Source of the DNA: Solimonas thermocellulolyticum
Lineage (GTDB): Bacteria > Pseudomonadota > Gammaproteobacteria > Nevskiales > Nevskiaceae
Reading direction: 5' to 3'
DNA: 64,000 nucleotides
NCBI RefSeq assembly: GCF_040327995.1
Contig: NZ_JBEPIJ010000003.1
Coordinates: 1 to 64,000 of the forward strand
The notes beneath the pieces were generated by a model. It saw nothing but the letters and a program-made list of their open reading frames with translations, ran no database searches and was not told where the DNA came from. The first letter of the stretch is position 1. Each line of letters opens with the position of its first letter. Made by a program: the position numbers and the translations under genes. Shown here one piece after another: positions 42,978-51,671 of the stretch.

Positions 42978-44468
42978 TCACCGCCGCCAGAACGCCGGCG
43001 TGAACACGATCAAAAAAGTGAAGATTTCCAGGCGTCCGGCGACCATGGTCACGATCAGCACCCATTTGCCGAAGTCGGTGAGGTGCGCCATCGTCGCGTT
43101 GACCGAGCCCAAGCCAGGGCCTTCGTTGTTGATCGCCGCGGCGACCGCCGAGAACGCGGTGACCGGGTCGAGGCCGGTGGCGATCATCACGAAGGTCAGC
43201 AAGATGGTCAGGCCCACGTAGACCGAGAAGAAGCCGCCGACCGCGTAGACGATGTCGTCGGGCACGCTGCGCTCGCCGAACTTCAGCGCGATGGTCGCGT
43301 TGGGGTGCAACAAGCGCTGCAGCTCGCGCGCAGCCTGTTTGAGGAACAGCACCAGGCGCGCCACCTTGACGCCGGCCGCGGTCGAGCCGGCGCAGCCCAT
43401 CATGAAACCGGATAGCACGATCAAAAGCGGCACGTAGAGCGGCCACGGCGTCGGATCTGCGGTCGCGAACCCGGCGTTGGTGCCGTAGGCGATGAGCTGG
43501 AACATGCCCTTGCGGATCGCGGTGCCGGCATCCTCGTAGGTATCGAACCACCACAGCGGAACGCACACCAGCACGCCGAAGGTCACGACGATGAAGAGGT
43601 AGGCGCGAAACTCGGTGTCGCGCAGATACGTGAGCAGCGAGCGTCGTCGCCAGGCGACGAAGTGCAGCGTGAAGTTGGTCGCACCGATCAGCATGAAGGC
43701 CATGCACGCGAGCTCGATCGGCAGGCTCTGGAAGTGGCCGATGCTGGCGTCGTAGTTCGAGAAACCGCCGGTCGAGACCGTCGACATGGCATGACACAGG
43801 GCGTCGAAGAAACTCATGCCCAGCAGCCAATACACCAGGGTGCAGAGCGCCGTGATCGTCACGTAGATGAGCCACAACGCGCGCGCGGTGCTGGCGATGC
43901 GCGGCGTGAGCTTGGTGTCCTTCATCGGCCCCGGCGTCTCGGCGCGGAACAACTGCATGCCGCCGACGCCGAGCATCGGCAAGAGTGCGACGGCGAGCAC
44001 GATCACCCCCATGCCGCCGAGCCAGTGCAGTTCGACGCGGTAGAACAGGATGGACCGCGGCATGTGGTCGAGCCCGCTGGCGACGGTGGCGCCGGTCGTC
44101 GTCAGTCCCGAGGTCGCCTCGAACATCGCATCGACGACGGTGAACCAGCCCGCGTCGCACAGATAAAACGGGATCGCACCGAAGGTCGAGAGCACGACCC
44201 AGAACAGCATCACCACCAGAAAGCCGTCGCGGATCTTCAGATCCGCCGTCGCCCGCCGCACTGGAAACCAGATCGCCGCGCCCGCCGCCGCGGTGATCGC
44301 AAGGCCGGCGAAAAACGCGCCGAGCTCGCCTTCACCGCGCAGCAGGCTGATCAGCAGTGGCGGCAGCATGGTGCTGGAGAACACCATCAAGAGGATGCCG
44401 GTCACACGCTGCACCGCGGCGAAGCGGTGCGGCGACGAACGGATCCCATGCGCGGACGCGGCGGCCAT
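42978..44468 (-). CDS. trkH: Trk potassium uptake protein TrkH
   Basis: A 496-residue membrane protein that forms the potassium-translocating part of the Trk system. Repeated pore-loop segments are visible (TSGLTTTGATV, STVSTGGFSNY, GTNAGFATADP and NNEGPGLGSV), with GCAGSTAAGVKV in between. It is 13 bases downstream of trkA in the same operon. A roughly 160-base gap without a gene separates it from thrB. Confidence 0.94.
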   Translation of the reverse strand: MAAASAHGIRSSPHRFAAVQRVTGILLMVFSSTMLPPLLISLLRGEGELGAFFAGLAITAAAGAAIWFPVRRATADLKIRDGFLVVMLFWVVLSTFGAIPFYLCDAGWFTVVDAMFEATSGLTTTGATVASGLDHMPRSILFYRVELHWLGGMGVIVLAVALLPMLGVGGMQLFRAETPGPMKDTKLTPRIASTARALWLIYVTITALCTLVYWLLGMSFFDALCHAMSTVSTGGFSNYDASIGHFQSLPIELACMAFMLIGATNFTLHFVAWRRRSLLTYLRDTEFRAYLFIVVTFGVLVCVPLWWFDTYEDAGTAIRKGMFQLIAYGTNAGFATADPTPWPLYVPLLIVLSGFMMGCAGSTAAGVKVARLVLFLKQAARELQRLLHPNATIALKFGERSVPDDIVYAVGGFFSVYVGLTILLTFVMIATGLDPVTAFSAVAAAINNEGPGLGSVNATMAHLTDFGKWVLIVTMVAGRLEIFTFLIVFTPAFWRR

Positions 44469-44481
44469 TTGTGGCGAGCGT

Positions 44482-45858
44482 TCAGAAGAAGTTCAGACCA
44501 ACTTGGAACAGCTTCTCGACGTCCTTCACGCACTTCTTGTCGACAATGAACATGATCACGTGATCCTCGGCTTCGATCACGGTGTCATGGTGTGCGATGA
44601 TGACCTCGTCGCCGCGCACGATGGCGCCGATGGTCGTGCCCGGCGGCAGCTTGATCTCCTCCAGCCGCCGGCCGACGACCTTGGAGTTGTGGCGATCGCC
44701 GTGCGCGATCGCCTCGATCGCCTCGGCGGCGCCGCGGCGCAGCGAATGTACCTTGACCACGTCGCCACGGCGCACGCGCGAGAGCAGCGCCGACACCGTC
44801 GACTGCTGCGGCGAGATCGCGATGTCGATGCTGCCGCCTTCCACCAGATCCACGTACGACAGCCGGTTGATCAGGCACAGCGCCTTGCGCGCGCCCATGC
44901 GCTTGGCCAGCATCGCGGAGAGGATGTTGGCCTCGTCGTCGTTGGTGATCGCGCAGAAGACGTCGACGTCCTCGATGTTCTCCTCGCGCAACAGCGCCTC
45001 GTTGGCGGCATCCCCGGTGAGCACGATGCTGTGCTGGAGCTGTTCGGACAGGAACTCCGCGCGCTCCTTGAACTTCTCGATGATCTTGACCTGGATCTTG
45101 CTCGATTCGAGCGCGCGCGCGAGGCGCAGGCCGATCTTGCCGCCGCCGGCGAGCATCACGCGCTTGACCGGTTTGTCGAGCCGGCGCAGCTCGGCGATGA
45201 TCTTGGGGATGTGATCGCGCGCGGCGACGAAGAACACCTCGTCCTCGGCCTCGATGATGGTGTTGCCCTCGGGAATGATCGGACGCCCGCGTCGGTAGAT
45301 GGCCGCGACGCGCGCGTCGATCCCCGGCAGATGCTGCGGCAGTTCCTTGAGCTGGCGCGACACCAGCGGGCCGCCGTAGTAGGCCTTGACGCCGACCAGG
45401 CGCACGCGAGCGTCGGCAAAATCGACGACCTGCAGCGCACCCGGATACTCGATCAGACGCTGGATCAGGTCGGTGACGAGCTGCTCGGGCGAGATGCGCA
45501 GATCGACCGGCAGGGCGTCGTCGCCGAACAGCTTGTCCTCCTTGAGGTAATCCGCCGCGCGCACGCGCGCGATCTTGGTCGGCGTGTTGAACAGCACGTT
45601 GGCGATCTGGCAGGCGAGCATGTTGGTCTCATCGCTGCCGGTGACGGCGATGATCATGTCGGCGTCGTCGGCACCGGCCTGGCGCAGCGTGCTCGGGTAT
45701 GAGGCATGCCCGAGCACGGTGCGGATGTCGAGCCGCTCCGCCAAGCTCGCCAGCGGCGCGCCATTGAGATCGACGACGGTGACGTCGTTGCGCTCGCTGG
45801 CGAGGTTCTCGGCCAGCGTCGAGCCGACCTGACCGGCACCGAGAATGATGATCTTCAT
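44482..45858 (-). CDS. trkA: Trk potassium uptake regulator TrkA
   Basis: A 458-residue cytosolic NAD-binding regulatory subunit with two tandem RCK units. MKIIILGAGQVGSTLAENLA is the first dinucleotide-binding motif and VMLAGGGKIGLRLARALE near residue 229 is the second. It controls potassium uptake through TrkH. In many relatives rsmB lies next to trkA on the fmt side; here an AraC-type regulator gene is found instead. Confidence 0.95.
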   Translation of the reverse strand: MKIIILGAGQVGSTLAENLASERNDVTVVDLNGAPLASLAERLDIRTVLGHASYPSTLRQAGADDADMIIAVTGSDETNMLACQIANVLFNTPTKIARVRAADYLKEDKLFGDDALPVDLRISPEQLVTDLIQRLIEYPGALQVVDFADARVRLVGVKAYYGGPLVSRQLKELPQHLPGIDARVAAIYRRGRPIIPEGNTIIEAEDEVFFVAARDHIPKIIAELRRLDKPVKRVMLAGGGKIGLRLARALESSKIQVKIIEKFKERAEFLSEQLQHSIVLTGDAANEALLREENIEDVDVFCAITNDDEANILSAMLAKRMGARKALCLINRLSYVDLVEGGSIDIAISPQQSTVSALLSRVRRGDVVKVHSLRRGAAEAIEAIAHGDRHNSKVVGRRLEEIKLPPGTTIGAIVRGDEVIIAHHDTVIEAEDHVIMFIVDKKCVKDVEKLFQVGLNFF

Positions 45859-45909
45859 GCGGCGCGCACCTTACGCCCGCTCATGTTGCGGTGCAATACA
45901 TGTCGGCCT

Positions 45910-46905
45910 TCAGCCGCGCCCGAGCTGCTGGCGGCGCCAGGCGCCGGGCGCTTGCCCGGTCCAGCGGCGAAAGGCGTTGTGGAAGGTGCTTTGCTCCGTG
46001 TAGCCGAGCAAAAAGGCGATCTGGGTCAGCGACAGGCTCGCGTCGCGCAGCAGGTTCTCGGCGGCGTGCAGCCGCACTTCGTCGAGTACCGACTGGAATG
46101 GCCGGCCGAGCGCGCCGAGGTGGCGTTGCAGCGTACGCGTAGAGGTGCCGAGCGCGGCCGCGGCCTCTGCGAGCGAGACGCGGCCATTGGCGAGGTTGCG
46201 CGCGAGCACGCCCTTGAGCTCAGTCAGCAGCGGCGGCTCGCCTTCGAGAATGCGCAAGAGCGACTGCGCGCGTGCCTCGACCTGCTGGCGCAGATCCTCG
46301 TCGGCCGAGGCCACCGGCAGTTCGAGATAATAGGCGGGGAACACCATCTTGCTGTGCGGCTGGCCGAAGCGCAGCTCGCCGCCGAATACGCGTTCGAAGG
46401 CGCGTGTGTCCGGCGGCGCCGCAAAGTGGAGGTGGGCGTCGAAGCGCAGATCCGGCCGGTCGGCCAGCCAGCGCATGAACGTCGCGCGCGCGGCCAGCAT
46501 GAACTGCGCCACCGCGCCGGAGGGCGGCGTGGCGTGCGGCCAGATCCACAGCAGGTGCACGCGATCGCCGACGCGCTCGACGCGCGGCTGGCCGATCTGG
46601 CCGAGCAGGCGGATGTAGCGCGCGAGTTGTGCGGCGACTTCGCCGAGCGTCGCGCAGTTCATCAGCACGTGGCCGAGCACGCCCAGGTGGCGCAGGTGCA
46701 GGCTGGCGCCGGCTTTGAGGGGCAGGTCCGGCTCACCGAGCGCGGCGATCGCGCGGTCGAACATGTCGATCCACTCGGCGAGCGGGATCTCTTCGTGGCC
46801 GCGCGCGGCTTCGAGCTGGCGCACGCGAAGCTCCGGATACAAGGCGACCGGATCGATGCCGCGCGCGCAAGTAATCGAGCAGGCCGCGTGCATACAGCGA
46901 CGCAA
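45910..46905 (-). CDS. AraC-family regulator, probably frameshifted near its N-terminus
   Basis: The uninterrupted part codes for 331 residues: an arabinose-binding-like ligand domain of the OruR/ArgR type (about 20-210) and a C-terminal AraC HTH (LAEAAAALGTSTRTLQRHL; IAFLLGYTEQSTFHNAFRRWTG). The natural N-terminus lies in another frame: VIASLYARGLLDYLRAR is encoded upstream and joins exactly to RGIDPVALYPEL if two bases are added in the CG-repeat tract at 46859-46868. The full gene would start at about 46957 (GTG) or 46975 (TTG). It is divergent from the three-gene lipoprotein operon and is its most likely regulator. Confidence 0.75.
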   Translation of the reverse strand: MRRCMHAACSITCARGIDPVALYPELRVRQLEAARGHEEIPLAEWIDMFDRAIAALGEPDLPLKAGASLHLRHLGVLGHVLMNCATLGEVAAQLARYIRLLGQIGQPRVERVGDRVHLLWIWPHATPPSGAVAQFMLAARATFMRWLADRPDLRFDAHLHFAAPPDTRAFERVFGGELRFGQPHSKMVFPAYYLELPVASADEDLRQQVEARAQSLLRILEGEPPLLTELKGVLARNLANGRVSLAEAAAALGTSTRTLQRHLGALGRPFQSVLDEVRLHAAENLLRDASLSLTQIAFLLGYTEQSTFHNAFRRWTGQAPGAWRRQQLGRG

Positions 46906-47241
46906 TGACGCCGCCGGGGATCGGATTGCCTGCTCGGGGAGATGCCTGCGCCACCACGGTGGCGCGATTTCTCAAGCAAACGGCGGCTTTCGTCAAGACA
47001 CCGTGCGTGTCGGGCCAGAAAATGAACGTGCCGTCGGGTTGCCGAGCGCTGCGCACGGGCGCGCACGGGCGCTCGATTCGGCACGCCATGGGTGACGGTG
47101 GAACGTCCCCGAATGGCGCATGAGGGCGACACGGCCAGGATGGGCCCGGTTGCCGGTCGCGGCCACGGGCCGCGGCGGTGCGAACGCTGGGCGCGTGGCG
47201 AACGCAGGATGCGTCGACCGCGTTCCCGTGAGAGGAGAGTG

Positions 47242-49095
47242 ATGCGGTACTTCCACCCGAGCAAGGTGCGCGGCCATGCGCTGCTCGTGCTGGCCTGCGC
47301 GTTTTTGAGTGCCTGCGGTGGTAGCGGCCGGGTCGAGGTTGGCGGGGGTCCGATGGATCCGGGCGTGCCCGGCGGCGAGGCCTGCGTCGCCGAGCACTGG
47401 TGTGCCGGGGCTGCGAGCGTCATCGTCACGCCGAGCCAGCAGCACATCGACGGCGTCGACGAGGCGCGCCTGTACGTCGGCAGCAAGCTGCAGCAGTTCA
47501 ATCTGGGCGGTTTCGGGGTCAATCCGCTGCAGAACCTGCCCAATCCCTTTGCCCAGTTCGGCCCTGCACTGACCCAGCCGGCGCAGTTGCCGGTGTACGA
47601 ATCCGCGCGTCACGGCGAGGCCGAGCATACGTATCTGCGGCTCTTGCTGCTCGAGGTCGACGGCGCGCGCGTGGTGTTCGTGACCCTCGATGCCATCGGC
47701 GCCGGCAATCTGATCCAGGATGGTGTGCGCGCATCGATCGTCGAGGCGAGCTGTGCGCGCCAGGCCTGCGTCGATCCCGATCACATCCTGTTCGGGCAGA
47801 CGCACACGCATGCCGGCGCCGATCTGCAGGGTCTGTGGGGCGGGGTGCCGCAGGACTGGATCGACCACACGCTCTACGCCGCCGCCGCGCAGGCGACGCG
47901 CGCGGCGATCGACGCACGGCGGCGCGCGCGCGTGCGCATCGCTTCGGGTCAGACCTCGGACTTCAACAACTACCGGCGGCCGCGCGTCGATCCGAGCCAC
48001 GATGCCGATGCGCACCTGGCGCTGCTCACGGTCGAATCGACCCGCGGCGAGGCGATCGCGCAGCTGCTGCAGTATGCGGCGCATCCCACCAGCATCAACG
48101 AGGACCCGCGCATTCCGCACGCCGACTACGTCTACGGCGCGATGCGCCGGCTCGAACGCCGCGGCGGCGTGGGCCTGTACTTCAACGGCCCGATCGCCGA
48201 CGCCTCGCCCGCCGGCGGCGCGTGCAGCTTCGACGAGCCGAACGCCTACGAGCGCGTGCGCTGCCGCGGCGAGGCGCTGGCCGAGTTCGCACTCCGCCAG
48301 CCGTCGCGCGACGTCGCGCCGCAACTTTCGGTGCGCAGCGTCACCGCGACGCTGCCGGTGACCAATCCGTTGTTCGCGGCGGTGGCGCCGATCGGCGCGT
48401 TCAACCGCTACTACGACTTCACGCCGACGCTGGTCACCGACATCCCGGTGCTCGGCGAGATTCTCGGCGAGGTGCAGACCGAAATCGGCCAGGCGCCGAC
48501 GGTCGCGCAGACCCTGGTCACGCGCGTGAGTCTGGGCGGCGCCGGCGGCGTCGAGATCGCGACGATTCCGGGTGAAGCCACCAACACCTTCGGCGAATTC
48601 ATCCGCGCGCTCGCCGAGACCGCCAACCCCGGCGCGACGACGATGCTGCTCGGGCTCACGCAGAACAGCTTCGGCTACATCCTGCCGGAGGAGGAGTTCA
48701 GCTATGTCGATGGCTCCGGCGATGCCGGCTTCCTGATTCCATTCACCGGCTACGAAGAATTCGTCTCGCTCGGCCCGCTGACCGCGCCCTTGCTGCGCTT
48801 GCAGGCCTATCTGCCGCTGTTCGACGCCGAGCCGCCGGCCTACGTGCCGACGTACCTGCGCAGTTGCGTGGACAGCACCGCGAGCAGCGAGTGTCTGATC
48901 GCGGAACTGGCGCGCGACCTCGAGTACGTGCAGAGCGCGCAGGCCGCCAATTGCCGCGATGCCGGGGCCCCGGAAGCCTTCTGCGCGCTGCTCGATCCGC
49001 AAACGCCGCTCGCCGGTGCGTGCCTGCAACTGGGCCTTCTGCCCGCCGAGTTCTGCGGATTGCTCGGCGACGACGAGCCAGCGTCGAGCCCATGA
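47242..49095 (+). CDS. Neutral-ceramidase-like lipoprotein
   Basis: A 617-residue lipoprotein (lipobox LSAC, Cys25); the ATG at 47242 follows AGGAGAG. The mature part resembles neutral/alkaline non-lysosomal ceramidases: GQTHTHAGAD with His188 and His190 fits the zinc-binding HTHSGPG, and FNGPIADASP with Ser322 fits the region of the catalytic serine (GD-SP). Ceramidases cleave the amide bond of ceramides. The native substrate here could be another N-acyl lipid. It is first in a three-gene operon whose genes overlap by ATGA. Confidence 0.7.
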   Translation: MRYFHPSKVRGHALLVLACAFLSACGGSGRVEVGGGPMDPGVPGGEACVAEHWCAGAASVIVTPSQQHIDGVDEARLYVGSKLQQFNLGGFGVNPLQNLPNPFAQFGPALTQPAQLPVYESARHGEAEHTYLRLLLLEVDGARVVFVTLDAIGAGNLIQDGVRASIVEASCARQACVDPDHILFGQTHTHAGADLQGLWGGVPQDWIDHTLYAAAAQATRAAIDARRRARVRIASGQTSDFNNYRRPRVDPSHDADAHLALLTVESTRGEAIAQLLQYAAHPTSINEDPRIPHADYVYGAMRRLERRGGVGLYFNGPIADASPAGGACSFDEPNAYERVRCRGEALAEFALRQPSRDVAPQLSVRSVTATLPVTNPLFAAVAPIGAFNRYYDFTPTLVTDIPVLGEILGEVQTEIGQAPTVAQTLVTRVSLGGAGGVEIATIPGEATNTFGEFIRALAETANPGATTMLLGLTQNSFGYILPEEEFSYVDGSGDAGFLIPFTGYEEFVSLGPLTAPLLRLQAYLPLFDAEPPAYVPTYLRSCVDSTASSECLIAELARDLEYVQSAQAANCRDAGAPEAFCALLDPQTPLAGACLQLGLLPAEFCGLLGDDEPASSP

Positions 49096-51671
49096 AGCGC
49101 AAGGTCGCACTGCTGCTGTGGGGACTCACGCTCGCCGCCTGCGATGGTGGCGGGTCATCCAGCGCCGGAACGCCGACGCCGAGCGCTACGCCGAGTCCCA
49201 GCCCGGCTCCGAGCGCGACGCCGACCCCCACGCCGAGCCCGAGCGCCACGCCCACGCCGAGCGCAAGCCCCACGCCCAACCCGACGCCGACTGCCACGCC
49301 GAGCCCCACGCCGACCCCAACCGCATCGCCGACCCCGAGCCCCACACCCGGCGACGTCGGTCGCGGCGAAGGGGTCATCGGCGCGCTCGCCGATCTGGGT
49401 GCCGACAGCCATGCGCTGATCGATGCGGTCCTTGCCGGCGATGCCGAGCGCGGTGCGGCCGCGTTGCAGACCGCGCTGGCCAATCTCGGCGCCAATCTGG
49501 CCGAGCTCGGGAACGCGCAAGACCTCGAATCCTTACTCGGACTCGACGAGAACCTGCAGACGCTGCTGGCCCGCGCGGTGGCGGCCGAGCGCAGCGCGGA
49601 GGCAGTAGTGCTGCAAGGGGCGCAGATCACGGCGTGGTCGGTCCCGAGCGCGGTCGGTGTTGCGCATCCCTACCCGTCCGGCGCGCTGCTCGAACAATGC
49701 CCTTCGCCGCTGGATCAGGTCTGCGACCCGATCATCGCGCTGCTGCGCTCCCTGGTGCCGAACGGTGGGCCAGTCCGCGACGCGCACAATGGCACGCTGA
49801 TCTATCCCGTCGCCGGGCAGGGGATCAGCGGTGTGCCCATCGACCAGATCGCCGCCTACGCCTGGCGCGATGGCGCCTGGGTCGAGATTCCGGTTCAGGT
49901 CGACGAGCGCATGCCGTACTTCCTCGCCAACGGCAACAGCACCTTCTCGATCTACTCGGGCACCGACTACGAGCTGTCCTATGTCTGGGACACTGAGTCC
50001 TGGGGCATGACCCAGGGCGACTGCCGCCGTGAGTACGACACCAACGGCACCGACGACGGTGTCAACGAAGGACTGCCGGCCGCTGTCGCCGATCCGGTCG
50101 CCGGCCTCGATGCCGACGACGAGATCGTCTTCATGGCCGCGGACGCGGGCGGCATCGCGCCTGCTGGCAGCCATCCGGCCGACACGATCCCCGGCAGCGG
50201 CCAGCAGGTCACCTTGTTCGACGTGCTGTCGCCGTCGACGCTGCGCACGGTCTACCTGTTCCGCCGCGCGAGCGGCACGACGCCGAGCGCGCCGCACTAC
50301 GTGCACTACACGCGCGACGCGAACGCCGATGAGTGGATCGATCGTCACCGTTTCGCCGACGACGATCCGGAGAAGCTCGGCACCAGCAACACCAACTACG
50401 GCGCTAACCTAACCGGCACGATCTGCGTCGATTCGCTCGACCAGTACTACGGCGACCGGACGACCTGTACGGCGCGCGAAGGCGGCGGTTTCATCTGCCC
50501 GTCGAACGATCGCTTCCCACGCGACGGCGTGACGGTGACGACGGCGAACTACCGCTGGCGGGCCAGTGGCCGCTGGATGGTGCGTGACCTGCGCATCCGC
50601 GCGCCGGGCGATACCGTGCCCACGGCGCCGGACGCGCAGGCGGCCTATTGGAACACCCGTCCCGACCTGATCGACCGCTGGAAAGGGCGTGCCTTCCAGC
50701 AGTCGCCGGATTCGGTGGTCTCGCTGGTCGGCTTCGAGGACGAGCAGGTCAACTGGGAGGCCAATTCGAGCCTGATCGGCGAGCGCTGCGGTCCGGTGCG
50801 CTGTATCCGCGAAGTCTGGGGCGCGGACTCCGGGACGAACGTCACCAAGACCGAGACCTTCTACCGCGACGCGATCAGCTACCGCTACCGCGTGCGCGTG
50901 CATCCGATCCCGCCGGACGGTCTGTACGCCGCCTGGGACTACAACCGCGCGGCGATGGTGCCGACGCCGGATGAGCGCGAGGCCGGCGTTCCGGGCGGCC
51001 GCTACTACTCGATCCTGCGGCCGCAGGGCGTGCCGATCGACGGCGTCAACGACGAGCTCGGCAACGTCGATGGCTTCGCGCCGCTGTTCGGCTTCTGCCC
51101 GTCCAGCGATGGCGTGTCGCCGCCCAACGCCGACGGCCGCTGCCCGGCCTTCATCGACGTGCCTGATCCGAGCTTCAACCCGCCACTGGCTTTCGACAAC
51201 TGGGAACAGGTGTCCGGAAAGGGCGATGGCGGCGCCCTGGTCTACACCTTCCTGATCCGCGGCGCGACCTCCCTGCTCAATCCGCTGGTGGTGCCGTACT
51301 ACCGCGACGATGCCTGCCTCGACGATGGCACCGGTGACGATCCGGTGCCCCGGCCGTTTCCGGGCGACAACTCCGGCGACGAGCGCGTGCGCGAGGCTTA
51401 CGTCGCCCGCGCGCGTGCGCAAACCGGCAACGCCGCGCTCGAGTACGCCGACCTCGACTGCCACCAGCGCCAGGGCGCTCACGCCGCGCACGGCGTGCAC
51501 TTCTTCGCGCTGCATGACAGCGACAACGCGCTTTTGGGCCTGCCGCTGACCGAAGTCGACGGCGAGCAGTGGCAATTCATCGTGCCAGCAGACCGCCCGC
51601 GCAACCTCGCCGAGCCGTACGCGAACGTCGCGCGCTTCCCGCTGCGGGCCATCGTGGCGCCGGCGCCATGA
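49092..51671 (+). CDS. Large lipoprotein with Pro/Thr/Ser-rich linker, function unknown
   Basis: An 859-residue lipoprotein (lipobox LAAC, Cys17). Residues 27-87 are an almost pure Pro/Thr/Ser/Ala repeat that would hold the rest away from the membrane. A helical segment (about 88-170) and a large, probably beta-rich part with many cysteines follow (for example ERCGPVRC). I recognise no catalytic domain. ATGA overlaps with both neighbours show tight coupling to the two ceramidase-like proteins, so it is likely a partner in binding or presenting the same substrate. Confidence 0.6.
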   Translation: MKRKVALLLWGLTLAACDGGGSSSAGTPTPSATPSPSPAPSATPTPTPSPSATPTPSASPTPNPTPTATPSPTPTPTASPTPSPTPGDVGRGEGVIGALADLGADSHALIDAVLAGDAERGAAALQTALANLGANLAELGNAQDLESLLGLDENLQTLLARAVAAERSAEAVVLQGAQITAWSVPSAVGVAHPYPSGALLEQCPSPLDQVCDPIIALLRSLVPNGGPVRDAHNGTLIYPVAGQGISGVPIDQIAAYAWRDGAWVEIPVQVDERMPYFLANGNSTFSIYSGTDYELSYVWDTESWGMTQGDCRREYDTNGTDDGVNEGLPAAVADPVAGLDADDEIVFMAADAGGIAPAGSHPADTIPGSGQQVTLFDVLSPSTLRTVYLFRRASGTTPSAPHYVHYTRDANADEWIDRHRFADDDPEKLGTSNTNYGANLTGTICVDSLDQYYGDRTTCTAREGGGFICPSNDRFPRDGVTVTTANYRWRASGRWMVRDLRIRAPGDTVPTAPDAQAAYWNTRPDLIDRWKGRAFQQSPDSVVSLVGFEDEQVNWEANSSLIGERCGPVRCIREVWGADSGTNVTKTETFYRDAISYRYRVRVHPIPPDGLYAAWDYNRAAMVPTPDEREAGVPGGRYYSILRPQGVPIDGVNDELGNVDGFAPLFGFCPSSDGVSPPNADGRCPAFIDVPDPSFNPPLAFDNWEQVSGKGDGGALVYTFLIRGATSLLNPLVVPYYRDDACLDDGTGDDPVPRPFPGDNSGDERVREAYVARARAQTGNAALEYADLDCHQRQGAHAAHGVHFFALHDSDNALLGLPLTEVDGEQWQFIVPADRPRNLAEPYANVARFPLRAIVAPAP
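49170..49350 (+). repeat. Degenerate short tandem repeat encoding a Pro/Thr/Ser linker
   Basis: Units of the kind CCGACGCCGAGC recur in phase with the reading frame over about 180 bases and encode PTPS-like repeats. Such DNA is prone to slippage; the number of units is likely to vary between strains. Confidence 0.7.

Noticed and set aside
49170..49350. Repeats that could suggest a CRISPR array
   Set aside because: The units are short, in frame and without unique spacers; they encode a Pro/Thr/Ser linker.
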